DNA of 33,983 nt from Methylobacillus sp. (lineage in GTDB: Bacteria; Pseudomonadota; Gammaproteobacteria; Burkholderiales; Methylophilaceae). The translations under genes and the position numbers were made by a program. The DNA is taken from contig JAITWS010000025.1 in assembly GCA_031285185.1 (NCBI GenBank), forward strand, positions 1 through 33,983, given 5' to 3'. Below, piece by piece: positions 27,074-33,845 of this stretch; position 1 is the first letter of the stretch; each line of letters opens with the position of its first letter. The notes beneath the pieces were generated by a model that did no database searches, had not been told where the DNA came from, and worked only from the letters and a program-made list of their open reading frames with translations.

Positions 27074-28155
27074 CAGCCCGTTGTTTTGCGGACAAAACGC
27101 AGAAGTGAATGGCAAAAACCTATTCCGTCCCGCACCGAAAGCAACTGTAGCCCGGCCGCCTCACAAAGACGGATATAGACATCGCTTTCATAGATCTTGC
27201 TGTTGCCGCTGGCAATGGTTGTAAAGTAAGGCGAGGTATTGATCAGGCAATAAGCCGCGATATCATAACGTTGCCTGTCCCAGAAAGTGTCCATAATCAG
27301 CACCTGTCCGTTTTTCGCCAGCGCATTGACCGCTCGCTGCAAAATGGCGGAAATCATGGCTTCGGAAAAACAACTGAGAAACTGGCTCATCCAGATGACA
27401 TCCATTCCGCCCGGAAAGGGAGTATCCGTGTTAAGCATATCCACCGGATGCAGGTGCGCCCGATTTTCCAGCCCCGCTTTGAGTAGCGTTTCTTTTGCCA
27501 TTGCAAGTTGTTGAGGTAAGTCGAGCAAATGTAATTCAACGGAAGGATGCGCCTTTAATGCCGCAATGCTGAATTTTCCGGTATTTGCGCCAATGTCCAT
27601 GATATGCATGGGATTGGTCGCCAGAACATCCGGCATGATGGAGGGAAAGGAAATGTCCGAGTAATACTGATCGAATAGAAACCAGCTCTCTTTGGCAGGC
27701 TCCGGCATAACGGACATGCCCTCATACAAACTTGACCAATCTCCATGATGCCGAAGGCCTATGGGTTTTTCCTGATCGAGCGCCACATCCAGATCGAAAA
27801 GACCTTGATAACAAACATCGTGCATAAAGTTAAGATTGATTTGCGTGATTTTGTCCGTCAACACACAATAACCGGTCTTGTCCAACACATAATGACCGTT
27901 TTGCAATTTCACCACACCGGCGGACAGGCAACTTTCCAACACCACCTTCAGTGCATAGGCTGTCCACTGCCCTGTTTGCGCCAACGTCTCAACCGACAGC
28001 CCCAGCGAACCGGCTTTGGCCAGCGCCTCCAGCATTCCCCGTTTCCATGCGTAACGCACACACTGGAACACTATCGGGCCAAAGGCAATTTTTTGCGCGT
28101 CAAACCGCGCCTCAAAGGCGGTCTGTTTTTGGGATGAAAAGTCTTTATCAAGCAA
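27073..28155 (-). CDS. SAM-dependent methyltransferase (class I, O-methyltransferase-like)
   Basis: A 360-residue methyltransferase with a winged-helix-like N-terminal dimerisation part (about 1-110, starting FSSQKQTAFEARFDAQKIAF) and a Rossmann domain with motif I IMDIGANTGKFS (185-196), then LHLLDLPQQL for the ribose contact. The likely target is a ring position or hydroxyl of the aryl head, as in known aryl polyenes, which often carry methyl or methoxy groups. The start is a TTG at 28155: no ATG occurs in frame until residue 41, which would delete the conserved N-terminus. It begins 2 bases after the ligase-dehydratase stop. Confidence 0.85.
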   Translation of the reverse strand: MLDKDFSSQKQTAFEARFDAQKIAFGPIVFQCVRYAWKRGMLEALAKAGSLGLSVETLAQTGQWTAYALKVVLESCLSAGVVKLQNGHYVLDKTGYCVLTDKITQINLNFMHDVCYQGLFDLDVALDQEKPIGLRHHGDWSSLYEGMSVMPEPAKESWFLFDQYYSDISFPSIMPDVLATNPMHIMDIGANTGKFSIAALKAHPSVELHLLDLPQQLAMAKETLLKAGLENRAHLHPVDMLNTDTPFPGGMDVIWMSQFLSCFSEAMISAILQRAVNALAKNGQVLIMDTFWDRQRYDIAAYCLINTSPYFTTIASGNSKIYESDVYIRLCEAAGLQLLSVRDGIGFCHSLLRFVRKTTG

Positions 28156-28157
28156 GA

Positions 28158-30008
28158 TTATTCGCCGTGTCTGAAATTAAAGGTGTCCGATGGTTGAATC
28201 TGCCGATTTGCTCGGCTTTGCACATCTTCCCCGGAAATATTTTCGCAAACAATTTGCCCTTCCGCATGTTGTGCTGTTTCGGAAAAATAACGAAAGGCAA
28301 CCCTGGATTTCTCGGCTTCGTTTACGAGTTCCAGCCGTACCCGCATTCCCGGCGTGATGATATGTTGAAATTTCAGACGCTGGATGTTGCTGTCACATTG
28401 AATTGAAAAATACTGTTTTGCCAAGCGAATAGCCCAGTCAAGCTGAACAACGCCGGGCAAAATAGGCTGTCCGGGAAAATGCCCCTGGAAATAAAGCAGC
28501 GTCGGAGGTAAAAGCGTTTCCAACAACACACGAGATCTCGTCTGTTCCAGTATGGCAAACTCCGGGAAATCGGTTGCAGTTTGCAAGGTGGCGGTCTCGG
28601 ACATTTCCGTATCCAGTATGGTTTTTAATGTGGAATATGTTGTTTTTCCCTGCGCGTTAACAGGCAAGGTTTCCAGATACCGCCATATTTTTGGAAGCGC
28701 AACCTGTTCCACACTTTTCGCAAGCCAATGTCGCAACTGACTATTAACATTTAGCTTGCCTGTGGATTGTAATTGCTGCCGCCCTGCATGAGATAACACC
28801 ACAACTGCCGCAAGTTTTTCTTTTCCGGCCTGCTCCATATCCACGACCACCACGCGGGCATCTGTCACCCAATGGTGTTGCTTTAGTGCAGACTCAATGG
28901 CTTCCAGCGATATTCGCTTTTCTTCTATTTTAACGATGCGATCAAGCCGCCCCAGCAAGAGAAAATGTTGCTCATCAATCATCTGAATACGATCAGCCGT
29001 CGAGAACCAATTGTTGTCACGCAAGTGCGGTGAAGATACTTCCAGTGCGCCACTTGCTTCAGAGCACCGCCAAGCCACACCTGGTAAAGCGCGCCAATGT
29101 TCCTCGTTGCCATTCTGACGTTTTCGCCAGGCAATTCCGCCGGTTTCCGAACTGCCATACACTTCAACGGGCGCGTTACCTGTCCATGCCTTGACCTGCT
29201 CGACAGCAGCATAATCCAGCAAACCTCCCGATGAAAAAACCGCACGGATACGATGTTGAGTTGCCTGCCACACCGAACCATAGGCAAAGCGCTTGAGGTA
29301 AGCGGGACTGGAAACCAACACAACATCACGAGAAGCTGAAACCGCAGCAATTTCTTCAGGAAAATGAAAGATATCCGCATTAAAAGCGCGCCCCGTGACC
29401 AACGGAAGAAAAACCTTGAACAGCAAGCCGTAGATATGTTGATGCGATACTGTGGCAATAATATCGGCCTGCTCAAGGCAGGTGTCGAACACTTTTTCCA
29501 GCGTAGCTACTTCCACTACAAACTGCATGATATTTTTTGGAATCGCTTGCGCTTGCCCCGTGCTGCCGGAAGTGTAGATTACTATTTCAGCGTCGGCAGG
29601 CAACGTCAGTGAACAATGGCTGCCAGTTTCGGAAGTTTCCATTTCAGATGCCGTATTTACCCAAAGATTGCCAAGCGTATTTAATGGCTGACACGTTTGG
29701 GGGAAATCGCCCACAAAAAAATCAACTTCCTGCTTCAACCTATGACAGGTCGCCGACAAAGTATCTGACGGCAAGAAAACACGCCGCCCTTCCTGTAGCA
29801 GTGCCAACATTGCCGCAGCAAACTCTGCCGTATCATTGAAATAAAGTGCTGCTGACACTCCTTTCTGCTTTTTTACAAGTTCCCGCCATAAAATAATACG
29901 CTGGCAAAAAGCGGCCAATGAAAGTGTTCTCTTTTGTTTGATGGCAACAATTTGCTCGGCAGGACGATCTGCCATCAAAACCACGCATTGATTTTTAGGC
30001 TTATCCAT
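28158..30008 (-). CDS. Fused acyl-ACP ligase (ApeH-like) and ApeI-like dehydratase
   Basis: A 616-residue two-domain protein. Residues about 1-465 form an AMP-dependent ligase: P-loop YTSGSTGQAQAIPK (145-158), VYGSSETGGIAW (283-294), WFSTADRIQ and GRLDRIVKIEEKRIS (353-367), and the C-terminal lysine in NAQGKTTYS (Lys454). It should activate the aryl starter and load it on an ACP. Residues about 485-616 form a hot-dog dehydratase with YFQGHFPGQPILPGVVQLDW (His510), the ApeI/FabA-type signature. In the clusters I know best these are separate genes. The ATG at 30008 overlaps the upstream membrane-protein stop by 8 bases (ATGGATAA); the track's 13 extra residues are not needed. Confidence 0.9.
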   Translation of the reverse strand: MDKPKNQCVVLMADRPAEQIVAIKQKRTLSLAAFCQRIILWRELVKKQKGVSAALYFNDTAEFAAAMLALLQEGRRVFLPSDTLSATCHRLKQEVDFFVGDFPQTCQPLNTLGNLWVNTASEMETSETGSHCSLTLPADAEIVIYTSGSTGQAQAIPKNIMQFVVEVATLEKVFDTCLEQADIIATVSHQHIYGLLFKVFLPLVTGRAFNADIFHFPEEIAAVSASRDVVLVSSPAYLKRFAYGSVWQATQHRIRAVFSSGGLLDYAAVEQVKAWTGNAPVEVYGSSETGGIAWRKRQNGNEEHWRALPGVAWRCSEASGALEVSSPHLRDNNWFSTADRIQMIDEQHFLLLGRLDRIVKIEEKRISLEAIESALKQHHWVTDARVVVVDMEQAGKEKLAAVVVLSHAGRQQLQSTGKLNVNSQLRHWLAKSVEQVALPKIWRYLETLPVNAQGKTTYSTLKTILDTEMSETATLQTATDFPEFAILEQTRSRVLLETLLPPTLLYFQGHFPGQPILPGVVQLDWAIRLAKQYFSIQCDSNIQRLKFQHIITPGMRVRLELVNEAEKSRVAFRYFSETAQHAEGQIVCENISGEDVQSRANRQIQPSDTFNFRHGE

Positions 30009-30540
30009 TATGCAACCGCCTAAAGCGAAGTCGGCAGAGATATTCAATGGCGAAAAGCGCGCCCATCAATAGATAGGCTATTACACCGTTGTACAACGTC
30101 CAGATCTCGTCGCTGCCGTAAAACGAAAGGTAAAACGCTACGGATCCATTCAGTATAAAAAACAGACACCATACTTTTGTGACTTGCCGGGTGTACCAAA
30201 CGACATGCTCCGGCAAATCAGGATCACGCAGACGCGCGATGCGTTCCGCAACCGTAGGTGGAAAATACAAACTGAAACTGAAAAGCAGGAGCATCCCCAA
30301 ATTGACCAGAAAAGGATAAAGTTTCAGCGGCAACCAAGCATTTTGCCAGACCGCCACGCCTGCCAGCACCAATGTTCCCAGCGTCAACAACACTGCCATG
30401 CGGTCTTTTTTCAGCACTTGCAGCCGCGCTGCAATCAGCAACAGCAGGAGGATGGAGAACCAGCGCGGTTCCACATATTCCCTGCCAAACCAAAGCGCAA
30501 GCGGATACGAAAGCGTCAGAAAAATCAGCAGAGTGTTTAT
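30001..30540 (-). CDS. COG4648-type membrane protein of the aryl polyene cluster (ApeG-like), apparently non-AUG start
   Basis: A small integral membrane protein with about five hydrophobic helices. The track starts it at a GTG at 30474 (VEPRWFSILLLLL, 157 residues). The same frame is open upstream and encodes INTLLIFLTLSYPLALWFGR, a helix with the YPLALWFG segment typical of the family's N-terminus. No ATG, GTG or TTG occurs before 30474, only ATA (30540, overlapping the ACP stop), CTG and ATT. I therefore extend to the ATA as the likely boundary, giving 179 residues, but the exact start is uncertain. Function is unknown; it always sits beside the ACP and ligase genes in these clusters. Confidence 0.75.
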   Translation of the reverse strand: MNTLLIFLTLSYPLALWFGREYVEPRWFSILLLLLIAARLQVLKKDRMAVLLTLGTLVLAGVAVWQNAWLPLKLYPFLVNLGMLLLFSFSLYFPPTVAERIARLRDPDLPEHVVWYTRQVTKVWCLFFILNGSVAFYLSFYGSDEIWTLYNGVIAYLLMGALFAIEYLCRLRFRRLHNG

Positions 30541-30809
30541 GGATTGTTTTCCCGGATTAGTTGTGCAACTGCATTAACCACATCATCAACAGTACGCACT
30601 GCCTTGAAGGTTTCCGGCTGGAAGCGTTTTCCCGTGATCTGATTAAGCCTGACCACAAGATCAACCGCATCAATGCTGTCAATATCCAAATCAGTGTAAA
30701 GATGAGCTTCCGGCACAAGACGGGAAGGATCAATTTCAAACATCTCATGCAGCTCCTTCGCCACCAGCGCGTAAATTTCTTCTTTGCCCATTGCCGACGT
30801 TATCTTCAT
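30537..30809 (-). CDS. Acyl carrier protein 2 of the aryl polyene cluster
   Basis: A 90-residue acyl carrier protein. The phosphopantetheine serine is in LDIDSIDAVDLVVRL (Ser45). It carries either the starter or the growing chain. I prefer the ATG at 30809 (MKITSAMGKEE) because GGAG lies 9 bases upstream; the ATG at 30824 used by the track has no ribosome site. It is 17 bases from the first ACP, and its stop overlaps the probable start of the membrane protein. In studied aryl polyene systems the two ACPs have different jobs, but which is which here cannot be told. Confidence 0.9.
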   Translation of the reverse strand: MKITSAMGKEEIYALVAKELHEMFEIDPSRLVPEAHLYTDLDIDSIDAVDLVVRLNQITGKRFQPETFKAVRTVDDVVNAVAQLIRENNP

Positions 30810-30826
30810 TCTATTTTTCTCCATCG

Positions 30827-31087
30827 CTATTTGTTGGTAAACGCCGCTACCATCTGTGCAATGGAACGCACTGAGGCAAAATGCCGACGGGTTTCTTCCG
30901 ACTCCGCCGATAGCGTGATCCCGTACCGACGCTGCAGGGCAATACCCAACTCCAGCGCATCAATGGAATCCAAACCCAACCCCTCCCCAAAAAGCGGTGC
31001 TTCCGCATCTATATCCTGCGGCATCACATCTTCCAGTTGCAGCGTATTAATAATCAACTGTTTTATATCTTCTTCAGGCAAATTCAT
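30827..31087 (-). CDS. Acyl carrier protein 1 of the aryl polyene cluster
   Basis: An 86-residue phosphopantetheine-binding carrier with the signature LGLDSIDALELGIALQ (Ser41). It differs from the other ACP in the first helix and in the loop before the serine (PLFGEGLGLDS). It is acidic and cytosolic. Its start overlaps the end of the PlsC-like gene by 14 bases, so the two are probably coupled. It should be a substrate of the cluster's own phosphopantetheinyl transferase. Confidence 0.92.
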   Translation of the reverse strand: MNLPEEDIKQLIINTLQLEDVMPQDIDAEAPLFGEGLGLDSIDALELGIALQRRYGITLSAESEETRRHFASVRSIAQMVAAFTNK

Positions 31088-31877
31088 GTTTTTTCTCCCT
31101 TTGATTCAATTTTTGATCAATATCCCGGTTAAAATAATTCTGTAAATACTGCGTGAGCTCACGAACAGCTAGTGTTTCATTGGCAGCATTTTCCATAAAT
31201 GGTAACACCGCAATGTCTTCTCCGATTGTAATTTCAAAGTTCGGACACCGCGAAGACACCTGCCACCAAGGCATGTTTTTCTTCAATACTGCTGGTGTGC
31301 AACGAATATAGACGGGCGTAATGTTACGCCTACCGCGAATTGCAATGTTGGCCACTCCCCTTTTGAATGCCATGATGTTTTCGGTTTGTGTGCGTGTACC
31401 CTCCGGGAAGACAATCAGATTGCTGCCGTTTTCCAGCGAGTGGATGCAATCATCTACCAAGCCGGCACCGTCTGCATTCGTCACATAACCCGCGGCCAGT
31501 ACCGGCCCCCGTGTAAATGGATTTTTGACTAAATCACTCTTGACGATACAGGAGGCATCCCGCACCAACGACATCAGAAAAACCGTGTCTATCAGTGTCG
31601 GATGGTTGGCTACAATCAACAAACCGCACCGATTCAGTTTTTCCAGTCCGTATATCCGAAAGCGCAAAACACCGAGGAGTTGTAAAAGGCCGATGAAAAA
31701 CTGGAAAGAGCGGCGCACAATATCACGCGCAACACGTCTGCGGTCTGATTGCTGCCGGATAAATAACCGCAGCACTGGAAACACCAACACTCTCAACAGC
31801 ACACCACCTAAACCAAATATCAAAAAACTCAAGCCGGTAGCAAAAATACGCCAGTAGCGATTTATTCTATTGGGCAT
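31074..31877 (-). CDS. PlsC-like 1-acylglycerol-phosphate acyltransferase family protein
   Basis: A 267-residue membrane acyltransferase with the two PlsC motifs: NHPTLID (His92-Asp97, the HX4D catalytic pair) and FPEGTR (157-162). A hydrophobic N-terminus (residues 11-40) anchors it. I use the ATG at 31877 (MPNRINRYWRIF), overlapping the chain-length-factor stop by 11 bases; the track's 53 extra residues lie in that gene. It is a second, different acyltransferase in the cluster and could attach the polyene or a fatty acid to a glycerolipid-like acceptor. The housekeeping PlsC is normally elsewhere. Confidence 0.88.
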   Translation of the reverse strand: MPNRINRYWRIFATGLSFLIFGLGGVLLRVLVFPVLRLFIRQQSDRRRVARDIVRRSFQFFIGLLQLLGVLRFRIYGLEKLNRCGLLIVANHPTLIDTVFLMSLVRDASCIVKSDLVKNPFTRGPVLAAGYVTNADGAGLVDDCIHSLENGSNLIVFPEGTRTQTENIMAFKRGVANIAIRGRRNITPVYIRCTPAVLKKNMPWWQVSSRCPNFEITIGEDIAVLPFMENAANETLAVRELTQYLQNYFNRDIDQKLNQREKKHEFA

Positions 31878-32634
31878 ATCTTTCCCAGCACCAAGCACGA
31901 CGATCAGAAGTATAGGAGAGGCATTTTTCACCCTGCAGATAAAACCGCAGAATGTCCAGCGGGCGTAGCGTAGCAGATTTCTGAATGCAAGGAAAATCAT
32001 GTTTTTTTGCATCTTGCCACGAAAGCGAAAGCACATCGTATTGTGGTTTTTCCATCAACCATGCCCACGCAAAAGGGCGCGCGGCCTCATCCTCAAAGCC
32101 GCGATATATCAATGGCAAGCGATTATCGTACACGACCAGCAATACGGAGGTTGCTCCGTCATTCAGCAATGAGCAAGCCTCAATAACAGCGTTCTCTACC
32201 ACATCCTGCTGCGCGGCAATCGCCATCGCCGGAGCATGATCGGAGCGTGCGATTGAAAACAGTCCGGCCACAGCATTATGTACAGAAAGACTGAAAGCCA
32301 TCGGAGAGACAGGTTCACCTTGCGCTTTATCCGTCAGCATACTGACGGAACGTTCCACTTCACCATGTCGGGAACAAAATACGACAGGCACATTCTGAAG
32401 TTGTCCGAGACACTCAAAAGCCACCTCAAGTGCCATTTTTCCGGTGAAATTCGTTCGACGACGCAGCATGGCGGGCATCACCCGCAAAGCAGGTTCCACT
32501 ACATTTTCTGCAAAAGCGGGAACACCCTCATGCCAACTTTCCTCCAATGCCAACACTAAAGGCCATACAGCATGTTTTCTAACAGAAAAGTGCAACTGCT
32601 TCAATTTTCCCTCATAATTTAACCTACATCCCAT
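31867..32634 (-). CDS. Beta-ketoacyl synthase chain-length factor (ApeC-like)
   Basis: A 255-residue protein of the chain-length-factor family (Ketoacyl-synt_2), an incomplete ketosynthase that pairs with the elongating enzyme and limits polyene length. It has the family's opening HFSVRKHAVWPLVL and MPAMLRRRTNFTGKMALEVA, and FSLSVHNAVAGLFSIAR, where a true ketosynthase would have its cysteine. There is no Cys-His-His set, as expected. Two starts are possible: the ATG at 32634, or a TTG at 32604 with GAGGG 4 bases upstream, which fits the family's N-terminus better. The track's 419-residue version reads through the divergent gene and is wrong. It is the first gene of the cluster. Confidence 0.85.
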   Translation of the reverse strand: MGCRLNYEGKLKQLHFSVRKHAVWPLVLALEESWHEGVPAFAENVVEPALRVMPAMLRRRTNFTGKMALEVAFECLGQLQNVPVVFCSRHGEVERSVSMLTDKAQGEPVSPMAFSLSVHNAVAGLFSIARSDHAPAMAIAAQQDVVENAVIEACSLLNDGATSVLLVVYDNRLPLIYRGFEDEAARPFAWAWLMEKPQYDVLSLSWQDAKKHDFPCIQKSATLRPLDILRFYLQGEKCLSYTSDRRAWCWERYAQ

Positions 32635-32658
32635 ATTATCCAACAACAGGAGCATCAA

Positions 32659-33141
32659 ATGAAAGCAACAAAACTGACGAGCATTACTCTGGTTATGCTG
32701 GCCGTATTCACCACTTCCGCTTATGCACAGGAAGTGCGTCTGGATGGAGGTGGCACCAGCAAGAAAGACGCGCACTGCTATCGTGGGGCACGCAAGCCCG
32801 CCGAAGTTCTGGACTTGGCGAATCTTCCCGTTGCAACCGGAAGTCAGAAAAAACTGTCCGCCGCGCAGATAAAAAATGTCATCACCAGCGCGGCTCTGAG
32901 CCGGAACTGGCAGATATCCAATGTGACTGACACGAGCCTTGATGCAGCACTTCAAGTACGCAATAAACATACCATTATTGTTAATATTCCGTACAGCGCC
33001 AACTCTTATTCGTTGATGTACAAAGATAGTATCAATATGAACTACGCCGCCTGTGATGGTGCGCGGTATATCCATCCAAATTACAATGTTTGGGTGAGCC
33101 AATTGAAAACGGCCATAGATTTGCAACTGAACGGGCTTTAA
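32659..33141 (+). CDS. Secreted protein of unknown function, divergent from the aryl polyene cluster
   Basis: A 160-residue protein with a clear signal peptide (LTSITLVMLAVFTTSAYA, cleavage before QEV), so it is periplasmic or secreted; the lack of a lipobox cysteine rules out a lipoprotein. The mature part has LSAAQIKNVITSAALSRNWQ, an alternating hydrophobic core and a C-terminal IHPNYNVWVSQLKTAIDL. I recall similar short secreted proteins in other proteobacteria (conserved SxNSYSxxYKDSxNxNY and HPNYNxW) but know no function or domain name. AGGAG precedes the ATG by 7 bases. It faces the first cluster gene with only 24-54 bases between, so the promoters overlap. Confidence 0.85.
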   Translation: MKATKLTSITLVMLAVFTTSAYAQEVRLDGGGTSKKDAHCYRGARKPAEVLDLANLPVATGSQKKLSAAQIKNVITSAALSRNWQISNVTDTSLDAALQVRNKHTIIVNIPYSANSYSLMYKDSINMNYAACDGARYIHPNYNVWVSQLKTAIDLQLNGL

Positions 33142-33146
33142 GCGTA

Positions 33147-33203
33147 GGCTGGCTGGTCAGCAGGTTTTTTGAGTCTCAGCCAGTGTGGCTAGGCGTCTTT
33201 TTT
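33147..33203 (+). terminator. Possible terminator after the secreted-protein gene
   Basis: Just past the stop at 33141 there are two alternative stems: CTGGCTG...CAGCCAG and a tighter AGCCA-GTG-TGGCT (33178-33190), followed seven bases later by TTTTTT. The gap between stem and T-run is larger than usual, so the call is weak. Confidence 0.3.
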
Positions 33204-33611
33204 GCGCGCTGAGATTATGCTGGCGTTTCTGGAATGTCTCCAGGTTGGCGAGTTTTCAGCTTAGCGTTGGCAGAGTTTCTATATGCGAGCATTGCAAAAG
33301 CGACCACTGGGGCTGAGCATGAGCCAAGCCGCTCAGAGAAGCACTTCACCATCGTGCCGGATGACCCCATTCATCTCGATAGATCGCGCAGATGCTGCTG
33401 ACCCAGGGCCGCAACGAATTTTCTGGCATAGATCTCGGCGATATCCGTGTTGGCGAGCGAATTCCATTCTAAACAGGTCACGGGTTTTGGCACTCAGAGA
33501 AAGGCAAATGGTCGGCAGTATGCTGCTTCGAAATACGACATTAACGCCGACCCTTACTTGGTATCCTGATTCATGAAATTGCTCACAAAATTTATTCTTT
33601 ACTGCTCGTCT
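33204..33611. other. Region without an intact gene, probably decayed mobile DNA
   Basis: No convincing gene is seen here. The 97-residue track ORF at 33283-33576 has no recognisable features. A short plus-strand frame at 33392-33472 reads NEFSGIDLGDIRVGERI, which loosely resembles the N-terminal DNA-binding part of Tn5/IS4-type transposases (pattern EF..xDLGDxR), and then hits a stop. The stretch is best read as a mobile-element remnant next to the two transposase fragments that follow. Confidence 0.35.
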
Positions 33612-33845
33612 ATTTCATTCTATTTTGCGCACTCGATTTTTGAGGAAATAGGCATTCGGTATATCAGTTCTTTTCGAATTCTGTGGCTTGGCAAAATGGG
33701 CGGGTCAAGCGGTTGTTTGGAATGCTCAAACCACTTCTGCGCCAGCTTGTGATTTCCAACGGAAGAATATTACAAGCTGCACTCAACAGAATCGGCGCTT
33801 TCTACAATTTCGTCCAACCTCATCAGGGTCTCGCCCCGGGTGTCA
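33612..33845 (+). pseudogene. Frameshifted C-terminal remnant of a DDE integrase-core (rve) transposase
   Basis: In one frame the sequence reads FEEIGIRYISSF (up to about 33675) and then, after a frame change, WQNGRVKRLFGMLKPLLRQ and AFYNFVQPHQGLAP. These match, in order, the end of the integrase core of IS481/IS3-type transposases, including the NGRVxRxFG segment with the usual final catalytic-site environment and the FYNxVxPHQxL tail. The N-terminal part, the other catalytic residues and the terminal repeats are absent, so it is a dead fragment. The right edge is blurred because an opposite-strand transposase fragment starts to overlap it near 33780. Confidence 0.65.

Larger units (their letters stand above)
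15366..32634 (-). other. Aryl polyene (APE) biosynthetic gene cluster
   Basis: Nineteen minus-strand genes run without interruption from the chain-length factor to the phosphopantetheinyl transferase. The combination is the defining set of aryl polyene clusters: two ACPs, an AMP-ligase, a hot-dog dehydratase, an ApeI-like dehydratase, a ketoreductase, two ketosynthases plus a chain-length factor, a HAL-type ammonia-lyase, a methyltransferase, a thioesterase, a GT2 and acyltransferases, a COG4648-type membrane protein, an MMPL exporter, a LolA-like carrier and a DUF3261 lipoprotein. Such clusters make yellow, outer-membrane-bound polyene pigments that protect against oxidative stress. No DarA/DarB-type dialkylresorcinol genes are present, which argues against a flexirubin product. 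The block is more AT-rich than the genes to its left. Confidence 0.92.

Noticed and set aside
15366-32634. Flexirubin or ordinary fatty-acid synthesis as the role of the cluster
   Set aside because: There are no dialkylresorcinol genes and no enoyl reductase or malonyl transferase, while the MMPL, LolA-like, DUF3261 and ammonia-lyase genes fit aryl polyenes.
31867-33126. 419-residue minus-strand version of the chain-length factor
   Set aside because: Its first 164 residues run antisense through the secreted-protein gene, which has a signal peptide and a good ribosome site.
33283-33576. 97-residue plus-strand ORF
   Set aside because: No motif, no ribosome site and atypical composition; it lies in decayed mobile DNA.
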